Source: Microbacterium sp. (GTDB taxonomy: Bacteria > Actinomycetota > Actinomycetes > Actinomycetales > Microbacteriaceae). From it: a stretch of 64,000 nucleotides of DNA. Location: contig JAFKIL010000004.1 of the NCBI GenBank assembly GCA_017306415.1, positions 62,001 through 126,000 of the forward strand, in the 5' to 3' direction. The position numbers were made by a program, and so were the translations under genes. Numbering within the stretch: position 1 is the stretch's first letter; each line of letters opens with the position of its first letter. This document shows positions 50,687-58,408 of this stretch, one piece after another. A model generated the notes under the pieces. It saw only the letters and a program-made list of their open reading frames with translations. It did no database searches and was not told where the DNA came from.

Positions 50687-51607
50687 ATGTCGCTCTCCGA
50701 ACTGCGCACCCTCATCTCCCGCCATGCGAGCGGTGGCGTGACGGCCACGGCGATCCCTGGCGTCCTCGTCGCCAAGGTCGACGCCGCCGAAGCTCAGGAG
50801 GACACGTCCACCGGCAGCATCCTCGCCGTCGTGGCGCAGGGCAGCAAGCGGCTCTCGGTCGGGAGCGCGGTCCATGACTACGGTCCTGGCGACTACCTCG
50901 TCACCTCGATGGAGCTGCCCGTGTCCGGGCGATACCGCGACGCGACGCCCGATCATCCGGCGCTCGGCTTCGGCTTGGAGCTGCGCCCTGACGCCATCGC
51001 CGAGCTCCTGCTCGACCCGGGCTCTTCGGGCCTTGCGCGCGCGGGTCGCGGCGACAAGGCGCCGCCCGCTGTCTCGGTCGGAGTCGCCGACGCCCGGCTT
51101 CTCGACGCGGTCGTGCGGATGCTGCGCCTGCTGGACCATCCGACGGACATCCCGATCCTGGCGCCCCTGATCGAGCGGGAGCTGCTCTGGCTCGTCATGT
51201 CGGGCGAGAACGGCGACAGCGTCCGCCAGCTCGGTCTCGCCGACAGCAGTCTCAACCGGGTGCGCCACGTGGTGAGGTGGATGCGCGATCGCTACAGCGA
51301 ACCCGTGCGCGTGGATGAGCTCGCGCAGCGGGCCAGCATGAGCACGTCGGCCTTCCACCGCGCCTTCCATGCCGTGACCGCGATGAGCCCCATCCAGTAC
51401 CAGAAGAGCGTGCGGTTGCAGGAAGCCCGCCTGCGGCTGCTCGCCAATCCCGCTGACATCGCGGGCACCGCGTATGCGGTCGGCTACGAGAGCCCCTCCC
51501 AGTTCAGCCGCGAGTACCGCCGCCAGTTCGGGGCACCCCCGAGCCGGGATGTCTCACAGCTCCTTCAGTCGAACGGGCTGTCGCTGAATCTCTCGCCCGC
51601 GATCTGA
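50687..51607 (+). CDS. AraC-family regulator
   Basis: A 306-residue regulator with an AraC-type N-terminal cupin domain (about residues 15-165) and a C-terminal double helix-turn-helix (about 195-290). In the latter, DELAQRASMSTSAFHRAFHAVTAMSPIQYQK and IAGTAYAVGYESPSQFSREYRRQFG are family-typical, quoted in part. TTGAAT ends 7 nt before the ATG. Divergent from two SDR genes 125 bp away, its probable targets. This subfamily often senses aromatic or aldehyde compounds, but the inducer is not known. Confidence 0.9.
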   Translation: MSLSELRTLISRHASGGVTATAIPGVLVAKVDAAEAQEDTSTGSILAVVAQGSKRLSVGSAVHDYGPGDYLVTSMELPVSGRYRDATPDHPALGFGLELRPDAIAELLLDPGSSGLARAGRGDKAPPAVSVGVADARLLDAVVRMLRLLDHPTDIPILAPLIERELLWLVMSGENGDSVRQLGLADSSLNRVRHVVRWMRDRYSEPVRVDELAQRASMSTSAFHRAFHAVTAMSPIQYQKSVRLQEARLRLLANPADIAGTAYAVGYESPSQFSREYRRQFGAPPSRDVSQLLQSNGLSLNLSPAI

Positions 51608-51705
51608 TCCGGCGACCTTCCGCAACATCGACGCGACCAGAATCGGGCAAGAGACGAGCGGGAATCCTCTACGGCCGAAGCGTCGCGCGGTGGCTGGATG
51701 GAATC

Positions 51706-52035
51706 ATGACAAACTCCACAGTCACCTACGGATTCTCCGCCACCATGACGGCTCTCACCGGACGGGGCGACGACCTCGTCGACCTCGTCCTGTCGGGTCT
51801 CGACGAGGGCAACCCGGCCGCCAGCGAATACTGCCTCGTCTATCTGGTGAGCCGATCGTCGACCGATCCCGACGTCGTCCATCTCATCGAAGGATGGACC
51901 AGCGAAGCGGACCACCACCGACTCTTCGCGAGCGACGCCGCGCGATCCCTGGTCGCGAGGTTCGCTGAACTGCTCGATGGCGACTCCGTCTACGGAGACC
52001 TCGTTCCCGTCGGCGGCAAGGCGGTCTTCGCATGA
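51706..52035 (+). CDS. Antibiotic-biosynthesis-monooxygenase-fold (YgiN-like) protein
   Basis: A 109-residue ferredoxin-like alpha/beta protein resembling ABM/quinol-monooxygenase domains: TALTGRGDDLVDLVLSGL, then YCLVYLVSRSS and VHLIEGWTSEADHHRLF, where the strand with a glutamate and the His pair are typical. It may oxidise or bind a quinone or flavonoid-like compound. Start ATG is preceded by CTGGAT 6 nt upstream. The stop overlaps the next gene's ATG by four bases, so it is coupled to the esterase. Confidence 0.75.
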   Translation: MTNSTVTYGFSATMTALTGRGDDLVDLVLSGLDEGNPAASEYCLVYLVSRSSTDPDVVHLIEGWTSEADHHRLFASDAARSLVARFAELLDGDSVYGDLVPVGGKAVFA

Positions 52036-52967
52036 GCGCGCGTCCGTCGCTGGACCCGGAACTCGCGGAGCTCCTCACGTCGCTCCCCGATCTCCCGGCG
52101 CTGAGTGCCGAGACCCTTCCGCTCATGCGTCCGTACGCGAGCACGCCCGTCGAGCCGCTCCTCGCGGCCCGTGATGTGGTGCGCCGCGAAGAGACCATCG
52201 TCGGCCGGGACGGCGCGCCCCTTCCGCTCACCGTGATCTCCCCGCGCGTCGCCTCGCACACGCGACCCTGCGTGCTGTGGTTGCACGGCGGGGGAATGGT
52301 GATGGGCGACCGATTCTCACAGCTGGACATCCCCCTCGAGTGGCTCGACGCGCTCGGCGCGGTGGTCGTCTCCGTCGACTACCGGCTCGCGCCCGAAGCG
52401 ACCGGAACGACGCTGGTGGAAGACGGATACGCTGCGCTCCGGTGGATCGCGGACCAGGCCACCGAGCTGGGCGTCGATGCGAACCGGATCGTCGTGGCGG
52501 GCACCAGCGCCGGCGGAGGCATCGCAGCCGGGGTCGTCCTGCTGGCACGCGACCGAAGCGGCCCCGCCGTCGCAGCGCAGGTGCTCGTCTGTCCCATGCT
52601 CGACCACCGCAACGACACCGTGTCGGCGCGCCAGTTCACGGCGCCCGGCGTCTGGTCGCGCGAGTCGAATGCGTTCGCCTGGGATGCTGTGCGCGGCGGA
52701 GTCGGCGACGTCTCCTTCTACACCTCCCCCTCGATCGCGCCGGATCTGACCGGCCTCCCGCCGACGTACGTCGACGCGGGGTCGGCGGAGGTGTTCCGCG
52801 ACGAGTGCGTCGACTACACGAGTCGCATGTGGGCGGTCGGTGGAACGGCAGAGCTCCACATCTGGTCGGGCGGCTTCCATGGATTCGACGCACTGTATCC
52901 GGATGCCGAGCTCTCACGCGTGGCTCGCCGCACACGCACCGACTGGCTGCGCAGGACGCTGGCGTAG
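52032..52967 (+). CDS. HSL-family alpha/beta hydrolase (esterase)
   Basis: A 311-residue carboxylesterase of the hormone-sensitive-lipase group. Oxyanion-hole motif HGGGMVMG (about residue 86), nucleophile elbow GTSAGGG (Ser about 158), and catalytic His in GGFHGFD (about 282). The catalytic acid lies in the VDAGSAEVFRDE stretch. No signal peptide, so it is cytosolic. Coupled to the monooxygenase-like gene upstream; together with the SDR pair this suggests a small catabolic or detoxification set. Confidence 0.9.
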   Translation: MSARPSLDPELAELLTSLPDLPALSAETLPLMRPYASTPVEPLLAARDVVRREETIVGRDGAPLPLTVISPRVASHTRPCVLWLHGGGMVMGDRFSQLDIPLEWLDALGAVVVSVDYRLAPEATGTTLVEDGYAALRWIADQATELGVDANRIVVAGTSAGGGIAAGVVLLARDRSGPAVAAQVLVCPMLDHRNDTVSARQFTAPGVWSRESNAFAWDAVRGGVGDVSFYTSPSIAPDLTGLPPTYVDAGSAEVFRDECVDYTSRMWAVGGTAELHIWSGGFHGFDALYPDAELSRVARRTRTDWLRRTLA

Positions 52968-53014
52968 CCGGTGCGAGCAGGCGCTCGCCGACCGCGGTGG
53001 TGCAGGATGGGCCT

Positions 53015-53599
53015 GTGTCACAGGCGACGTTGCAGACCGACCGGATCCGACTCATCCCGCTGAGTGATGAGCATCTGGAGCTCGAAGTGGAATTGGATGC
53101 CGATCCTGAGGTGATGCGCTACTTGACCGGCGACGGTCGCACCCGCGCTCAGGTCGAGAAGGCCCATGCGCTGCGACTCGAGACCGCCCGAGCGGTTCCG
53201 GGGCTCGGCTTCTGGGTGGGTTTCGTCGGCGACGAGTTCGTCGGCTGGTGGCTGCTGCAGCCCGCCGGCTGGGGCGAGGACACCCTCGTCCCGGGCGAGG
53301 CCGAGCTGGGCTACAGGCTGCTGCGCCGGCAGTGGGGCAAGGGGCTGGCGACCGAGGGAGCGCGCGAGATTCTGAGGCACGGATTCGAGGACCTCGGCCT
53401 GGAGCGCGTCTTCGCCCTGACGATGACCGTGAACGAGCGATCCCGGGCGACGATGTCGGCCGCGGGTCTGCAGTTCGTCCGAACCTTCCACGAAGACGAT
53501 GACGACCGCGAGGGCAGCGAGCACGGCGCGGTCGAGTACGCCGTCACCAGGGAGGAGTGGGAGCGGCAGACTGCGCCGCGGCCGCCTACTCGCCTTTGA
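53015..53599 (+). CDS. GNAT-family N-acetyltransferase
   Basis: A 194-residue acetyltransferase of the RimJ/RimL type. The N-terminus LQTDRIRLIPLSDEHLE and the acetyl-CoA loop RRQWGKGLATEGAREIL (QxxGxA/G pattern) are clear. ALTMTVNERSRATMSAAGL is the typical C-terminal part. Substrate unknown. GTG start at 53015 lies 6 nt after CAGGAT. Convergent with the small unknown frame and the HNH gene on the other strand. Confidence 0.9.
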   Translation: MSQATLQTDRIRLIPLSDEHLELEVELDADPEVMRYLTGDGRTRAQVEKAHALRLETARAVPGLGFWVGFVGDEFVGWWLLQPAGWGEDTLVPGEAELGYRLLRRQWGKGLATEGAREILRHGFEDLGLERVFALTMTVNERSRATMSAAGLQFVRTFHEDDDDREGSEHGAVEYAVTREEWERQTAPRPPTRL

Positions 53600-53729
53600 G
53601 CGTGCGTGCGAGCTTGAGTGTGCGTGCGACCCACTCCGCGTCGGCCACGAAGACATCTGTCAGAGATGCGAAAGGACGGGCGGAACGTCGCTGGAGCACG
53701 ACCTCGAAGTACAAGCGGTCCGGCCGCAT
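53586..53729 (-). CDS. Small hypothetical frame after the HNH gene
   Basis: A 47-codon frame starting with ATG at 53729. It encodes a plausible mixed strand-helix peptide (LYFEVVLQRRS, then FVADAEWVARTLKLARTL). It could be a gene fragment or the end of a lost gene; the codons look less random than typical antisense frames. It overlaps the GNAT end by 14 nt. No ribosome-binding site. Low confidence. Confidence 0.2.
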   Translation of the reverse strand: MRPDRLYFEVVLQRRSARPFASLTDVFVADAEWVARTLKLARTLKGE

Positions 53730-53743
53730 GGCGACGGCACCGT

Positions 53744-55183
53744 TCAGAACGGCGGCGGGTCGGGAGAGGAGTCCGGCTCCGGCGTGGGTGCGAAGGCGAC
53801 GGTGCTCACCGGCACGTCGGTGTATACCCGTCCCGTGGGACTGGTCCATTCGAGGATTCCGCCGGGGAGCTGCCTCACCTGCCACGCGGTGTGGTGCTTG
53901 AGGATGTGGTGGCGCCGACACAGGTTCGCGAGGTTGCAGACGGCTGTGCGACCACCCGCGTGGGCGTCGCGAGTGTGGTCGAGGTCGCATCGGTGCACGG
54001 GCTGACGGCACCCGACGAACCGGCAGTGCCGGTCGCGGGCGCGAAGCGCTCGGGCGATGGCCTTGCTGGGCCGGTAGCGACCGACCGCGAGGATGGCGCC
54101 GCTGATGGGATGCGTCAGGATCCGGTCCCACCCCGGCGCGTGCCCGGCCAGGTGGCGGGCGGTGTCCGGATCGATCGGTCCGTACCCGGCGAGGTCGGCC
54201 GGACCGAAGTCCGCGCCAGTGGGACAGTGACCGGCAGCTGACGTGCCGTCGGGAACGGCGGTAGCGGCGACCGCGGTGACGGCGCGGGTGGTGCGGGCGC
54301 CCTCGGAGCCGGGGAGCAGCGTGAGAACCGGCACGGTGACCTGCACGCTCGCGCGGATTGCGGCGAGCCCCGTCGGAATCCGATGAGCGACCGGATCGGT
54401 GGCCAAGGCCAGGTCGGCGAGGATGTCGGCCCGCAGCTGATCCATCGTCCGAGCATCCGGCACGAGCTCACCGTCGCCCTCGCCGCCCCGCACCCGGTCG
54501 TCCAGCGCGTCGTCCCGGCCGTTGCGGGTCGGTCCTCCTCGCTCGATCCGATGCGCGAGGGCGGTGAGGCGGTCGTGGATACCGTGCGCGATGGCAGCCT
54601 TCAGGCCGAAGGCATGAAGGTCGGCCGTGCCGTCATCGCCATCGATGACCCGGACGCCGCGGAGCGCGACAGCGCGGTCGTGGCGGTCTTGCAGCGACGA
54701 GGGCAGGACTCGTTCGACGCGCAATCGGGCCACCGGACGGAGCCGCCCCGCCGTCACCGTCTGCGCATACGGCAGGATCATCGCCTCGTATCGCGCCAGG
54801 TCGTCCGGGTCGGCGAGGTGCCGCCCGGCATCCATGATCACCGACACGTGCGCGCGGGAGATGAGCCCCGCCCGCAGCGCGGCGTGCGTGGCGGGGAACC
54901 GCTCGGTCAGGAGTGCCGCGTCGGCGAGCTGGCGCTGCACCGTTCGGTCGGAGACCCGCAGAGCCGCCGCCACCTCAGCCGCGACGGATCGGTGCTGCAG
55001 GTCGGCCTCAGAACGATCGCGCACGACCGCCGCGGCATCCGCAACAGCCATCACCCCCGCCATCACCGTCGCCTCGTGCGCCTGCAGCGCCGACATCATC
55101 GCCCTGGTCGCCACCAGGTCGGACACCAATGCGTCGAGCGCGTCGGACGCCAGGTCGTCGGAGGAGGGCGCCGTGCGGGACAT
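53744..55183 (-). CDS. DUF222-HNH endonuclease-like protein (13E12 type)
   Basis: A 479-residue protein. Residues about 15-330 form the DUF222 helical domain. The C-terminal HNH nuclease motif is CDLDHTRDAHAGG followed by NLANLCRRHHILKHH, with the conserved Asp-His, Asn and His. These proteins are abundant and repeated in actinobacteria (the mycobacterial 13E12 family) and often mobile-like; their cellular role is not settled. CAGGAT 6 nt before the ATG and an SOS box just upstream point to DNA-damage control. Confidence 0.92.
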   Translation of the reverse strand: MSRTAPSSDDLASDALDALVSDLVATRAMMSALQAHEATVMAGVMAVADAAAVVRDRSEADLQHRSVAAEVAAALRVSDRTVQRQLADAALLTERFPATHAALRAGLISRAHVSVIMDAGRHLADPDDLARYEAMILPYAQTVTAGRLRPVARLRVERVLPSSLQDRHDRAVALRGVRVIDGDDGTADLHAFGLKAAIAHGIHDRLTALAHRIERGGPTRNGRDDALDDRVRGGEGDGELVPDARTMDQLRADILADLALATDPVAHRIPTGLAAIRASVQVTVPVLTLLPGSEGARTTRAVTAVAATAVPDGTSAAGHCPTGADFGPADLAGYGPIDPDTARHLAGHAPGWDRILTHPISGAILAVGRYRPSKAIARALRARDRHCRFVGCRQPVHRCDLDHTRDAHAGGRTAVCNLANLCRRHHILKHHTAWQVRQLPGGILEWTSPTGRVYTDVPVSTVAFAPTPEPDSSPDPPPF

Positions 55184-55189
55184 GTCTCC

Positions 55190-55195
55190 ATCCTG
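55190..55195 (-). promoter_or_regulatory. CAGGAT -10 element for the HNH gene
   Basis: Read on the minus strand, CAGGAT ends 6 nt before the ATG at 55183; the LexA site lies 9 bp further upstream. Confidence 0.5.
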
Positions 55196-55204
55196 CCACG
55201 CGCG

Positions 55205-55220
55205 TCGTACATATGTTCGA
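55205..55220. promoter_or_regulatory. LexA-binding site (SOS box)
   Basis: TCGTACATATGTTCGA differs at one position from the palindromic actinobacterial SOS box TCGAACATATGTTCGA. It lies in the -20 to -40 region of the HNH gene, where LexA would block transcription. Confidence 0.75.
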
Positions 55221-55298
55221 AACTATCCACCGCCGACGCTCCGCTGCACTTCTCGGGCGGAATCGGCTCGCGGCGGGCTTCGCTGGGAACAGCCGAGG

Positions 55299-55544
55299 CT
55301 AGCCGGGCCCGCCGCCGCGCAGGATGCCGTCCGGAATGAACTGGTGCGCCGTGTAGGGGCACGTGCCGTCGCGCCTGCGGTGCGGTCCGTACTGCCACGG
55401 CGCCCCGAAGCGCCCGACCGGCGCGATGGCGTCGCACTCGGGGCAGCGGGCGAGTCCGACCGCGATGTCGTCGCTCAGCCAGCGTGCGCGGACGACGACG
55501 ACGTGCGCGGAACCGGGTGCATCCGATGCAGCGTCCACGGCCAT
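55299..55544 (-). CDS. Small cysteine-containing hypothetical protein
   Basis: An 81-residue protein that I do not recognise. It has VVVVRARWLSDDIAVG, then CPECDAIAP, then RRDGTCPYTAHQFIPDG. The CxxC with a later Cys and His could bind zinc. A GAGGGAAGG stretch precedes the ATG at 55544. It lies between the HNH gene and a membrane protein, convergent with neither. The start upstream at 55598 is possible but adds basic low-complexity residues. Confidence 0.55.
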   Translation of the reverse strand: MAVDAASDAPGSAHVVVVRARWLSDDIAVGLARCPECDAIAPVGRFGAPWQYGPHRRRDGTCPYTAHQFIPDGILRGGGPG

Positions 55545-55751
55545 GCCTTCCCTCGGGCCCCCGCGGGCGGGGAACGTTCGCGGCGATGTTCTCGCCACAC
55601 CGAAGAGACGACGTACAAGCCCGGATATGACGCCGGTCGCGCAAGTCGGTCACGCGGCGCCCGTCGGCGTCCCGCGAGGATCGTGCTCGCCCCCGCATGG
55701 CTTCCGTCAGCGTCGGCGCCCACGCGTCGGCGCCGGGAGGAGTCTCGGATC

Positions 55752-56309
55752 ATGACAACGGTACGAGGAGTCCGCGCAGCGGGCTCGATGACACATGAGC
55801 TCCGCGGGTCGGAAGACCGCGGGCCGACGTGGGGATCTCTCGAGGTGTGGGTGGAGCGCTACGGTGCAGTGCGGTATCGCTTGACCGTCCTCCCGCCCGG
55901 CATCGACGCGATCACCGGCCGCTGGGTGCGCGCGTGGTATGTCTGGTGCGGCGTCGGCCCTCTGATCGCGGCGGCGGCCGCGCTCGCGATGACGCTGCTG
56001 CTGCCGCCGGCGGCGGCGTTCGCGACGGCCGGATGCCTGTACCTGGCGGGATGGCTCGTCATCCGTCGCCGGGCGGGAGACGCCCGCCGGCTCACGCGCC
56101 GGCTGATCGGGGTCGACCTCGGCCGGTACGCCACCGATCGCGAGCGGGAGAGGTGCGGGCGCCTGCTGCGCGCGGCTGCGACGCTGGACGAGGCGGATCG
56201 CGCGGCGCGCGCCGGGGCGATCGCTCCCGTCGACCGCGAACTCGTGTGGGCCCGCGTGCACGAAGAGGTCGGTCGCCTCGCCGCCGCGGACCGGCGCCGC
56301 CGCGCGTAG
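55752..56309 (+). CDS. Small membrane protein of unknown function
   Basis: A 185-residue protein with two adjacent membrane segments (about residues 78-118) flanked by soluble parts. The N-terminal part has WGSLEVWVERYGAVRYRL. The C-terminal part is a charged helical region, with DVELGRYATD-like spacing (VDLGRYATDRERERCG) and AAADRRRRA at the end. ATG is supported by a GGAGGAG site 9 nt upstream. It resembles small uncharacterised Microbacteriaceae membrane proteins; no function assigned. Confidence 0.72.
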   Translation: MTTVRGVRAAGSMTHELRGSEDRGPTWGSLEVWVERYGAVRYRLTVLPPGIDAITGRWVRAWYVWCGVGPLIAAAAALAMTLLLPPAAAFATAGCLYLAGWLVIRRRAGDARRLTRRLIGVDLGRYATDRERERCGRLLRAAATLDEADRAARAGAIAPVDRELVWARVHEEVGRLAAADRRRRA

Positions 56310-56361
56310 GGATTCCGTCAAGACGTCGTCGGACGGACGCCGGGTCGTCCAGACTGTTCTG

Positions 56362-57360
56362 GTGCCCATCATCGACAACGCCGTGTACGTCGGCGGTCAC
56401 CGCATCCAGAACCCCGAAAGCCTGGAGCTCACGTTCGAGTACATGCGATCGAAGGGCGGCATGGCGTGGATCGGCCTGTTCCGGCCGACCCAGGAGGAGA
56501 TCCAGCAGGTAGCCGCCGAGTTCTCGCTGCACCCGCTCGCCGTGGAGGACGCGCTCAACGGGCATCAGCGCGCGAAGATCGAGCGCTACGGCGACATCCT
56601 GTTCGTGGTCCTGCGTCCCGCGCGCTACATCGACGCGACCGAGACGGTCGACTTCGGTGAGCTGCACGTGTTCGTCGGTCCCGACTTCGTCGTGACGGTC
56701 CGCCATGCCGAGTCACCCGATCTCGCACGCGTGCGCCAGCGGCTGGAGCACCAGCCGGAACTGCTCGCCCGCGGACCGGAGGCCGTGCTGTACGCCATCC
56801 TCGACCAGGTCGTCGACGAGTACGAGCCCGTCATCGACGGCGTGCAGAACGACATCGACGAGATCGAGGACGCCCTGTTCGGCGCGGCGGACCCCCGCCT
56901 GTCCCAGCGCATCTACGAGCTGTCCAGCGAGGTCATCTCGTTCCAGCGCGCCACCGACCCGCTGCCCGTGATGATCGAGTCCCTCCTGCGCGGCGGAGAG
57001 AAGTACGGCGTCGACGTCGAACTCCAGCGCTCGCTTCGCGACGTGCTCGACCACTCGCTGCACCTGCGAGACCGGCTGGCGTCGGCGCGCCCCATCCTCT
57101 CCAACGCTCTCACCGTGAACGCGACGCTCGTGACCCAGCGTCAGACGGAGACGGCGCTCCTCCAGAACGAGCAGGTCAAGAAGATCTCCGGATGGGCGGC
57201 GATCCTGTTCGGCCCGACGCTCGTCGCAGGCATCTACGGCATGAACTTCAAGCACATGCCCGAGCTCCAGTTCGTGTGGGGCTACCCGGCGGCGCTGCTG
57301 TTGATGCTCGCGACCTCGGTCGTGCTCTACGCCGTGTTCAAGGGGCGCCACTGGCTCTGA
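56362..57360 (+). CDS. corA: CorA-family magnesium/cobalt transporter
   Basis: A 332-residue CorA channel. A large cytosolic N-terminal domain (about residues 1-265) precedes two C-terminal membrane segments. The signature YGMNF, which forms the pore mouth, is visible in AGIYGMNFKHMPE (about 292-304). Function is Mg2+ (and Co2+/Ni2+) uptake down the gradient as a pentamer. GTG start, with CAGACT 6 nt upstream. Convergent with the LacI gene, 18 bp away. Confidence 0.94.
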   Translation: MPIIDNAVYVGGHRIQNPESLELTFEYMRSKGGMAWIGLFRPTQEEIQQVAAEFSLHPLAVEDALNGHQRAKIERYGDILFVVLRPARYIDATETVDFGELHVFVGPDFVVTVRHAESPDLARVRQRLEHQPELLARGPEAVLYAILDQVVDEYEPVIDGVQNDIDEIEDALFGAADPRLSQRIYELSSEVISFQRATDPLPVMIESLLRGGEKYGVDVELQRSLRDVLDHSLHLRDRLASARPILSNALTVNATLVTQRQTETALLQNEQVKKISGWAAILFGPTLVAGIYGMNFKHMPELQFVWGYPAALLLMLATSVVLYAVFKGRHWL

Positions 57361-57378
57361 GGTGTGAGCCGCGCGCCG

Positions 57379-58407
57379 TCAATCGCTCCGCGGCGCCGGG
57401 CCGGTCGAGTCGCGGATCACGAGCCGCGTCGCGAGCGGCGTGTCCTCGGCGACGTTCTCCGGCTCCTCGACCGCGACGAGCACCTTCTGCATGATGAGCC
57501 CGCCGAGCGCCGCGAAGTCCTGACGCACCGTCGTCAGGGACGGAAGGAGGTATGCCGCCTCCGGCACGTCGTCGAAGCCGACGACGCTGACGTCCGCCGG
57601 CACACGCAATCCGCGCTCGCGCAGCGCCGACAGCACGCCGATCGCCATCTGGTCGTTGCCGACGAACAGGCCCGTCCCGGGGGTCGCGTCGATCGTGCGA
57701 CCCAGCTCGTACCCGCTCGCCGCCGACCAGTCGCCGTGCCGCGGCTCGATGACCTCGAGCCGACTGGCGGCCAGCTCGTCGCGCCACCCGCGGATGCGCT
57801 CGATGGCATCCGGCGCGCTCGCAGGGCCGGCGAGGTGCAGGATGCGCGAGTGCCCGAGCTCCACGAGGTGCCGCACGGCCGAACGCGCACCCCTGTACTG
57901 GTCGATCGAGACGAGGTGCGGGCTCCGGCGCTGCGTCGCGGCGGCGGCGACGAGGGGGATGCCGATCTCCAGGCTGCGCAGCGCCTCGAGCACGGCGATG
58001 TCGACGACGATGAGCACGATCGCGTCCACCCGCTGACGCAGAAGCCCCTCGATGACGCCGCGCACGCTCGCCGAGTCGGCGTCTCCCGTGCTGATCATGT
58101 CGACGCTGTACCGCGCGGTGCGCGCAGCCAGGTTGAAGTGCATGGCGATCGACGACGGGCCGTAGTCGGGGACGCCCGGAGTGACCAGCCCGATCGTCCG
58201 CGTGCGGCGGGTCACCAGGGCACGGGCGGCGGGCGACGGGCTGTAGCGCAGCTGCGCGATCGCCTGCTGGACCCGGGCCCTGGTCGCGGGCCGGACGTTC
58301 GGCAGGTCGTTGATCACGCGCGACACGGTCTGGTGCGAGACGCCGGCCAGCCGGGCGACGTCGAAGATGTTCGCCGCCCGCGCGGCCCCGTCGTCCGAGG
58401 TGGTCAC
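57379..58407 (-). CDS. LacI-family sugar regulator
   Basis: A 342-residue LacI repressor. The N-terminal helix-turn-helix reads FDVARLAGVSHQTVSRVIND with the hinge helix following, and the periplasmic-binding-like effector domain covers about residues 70-330. It is encoded at the end of the sugar ABC operon, one base after the preceding ATPase stop, so it likely controls that operon with the transported sugar as effector. GTG start. No operator was found inside the visible operon; its promoter is beyond the window. Confidence 0.92.
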   Translation of the reverse strand: MTTSDDGAARAANIFDVARLAGVSHQTVSRVINDLPNVRPATRARVQQAIAQLRYSPSPAARALVTRRTRTIGLVTPGVPDYGPSSIAMHFNLAARTARYSVDMISTGDADSASVRGVIEGLLRQRVDAIVLIVVDIAVLEALRSLEIGIPLVAAAATQRRSPHLVSIDQYRGARSAVRHLVELGHSRILHLAGPASAPDAIERIRGWRDELAASRLEVIEPRHGDWSAASGYELGRTIDATPGTGLFVGNDQMAIGVLSALRERGLRVPADVSVVGFDDVPEAAYLLPSLTTVRQDFAALGGLIMQKVLVAVEEPENVAEDTPLATRLVIRDSTGPAPRSD

Positions 58408-58408
58408 G

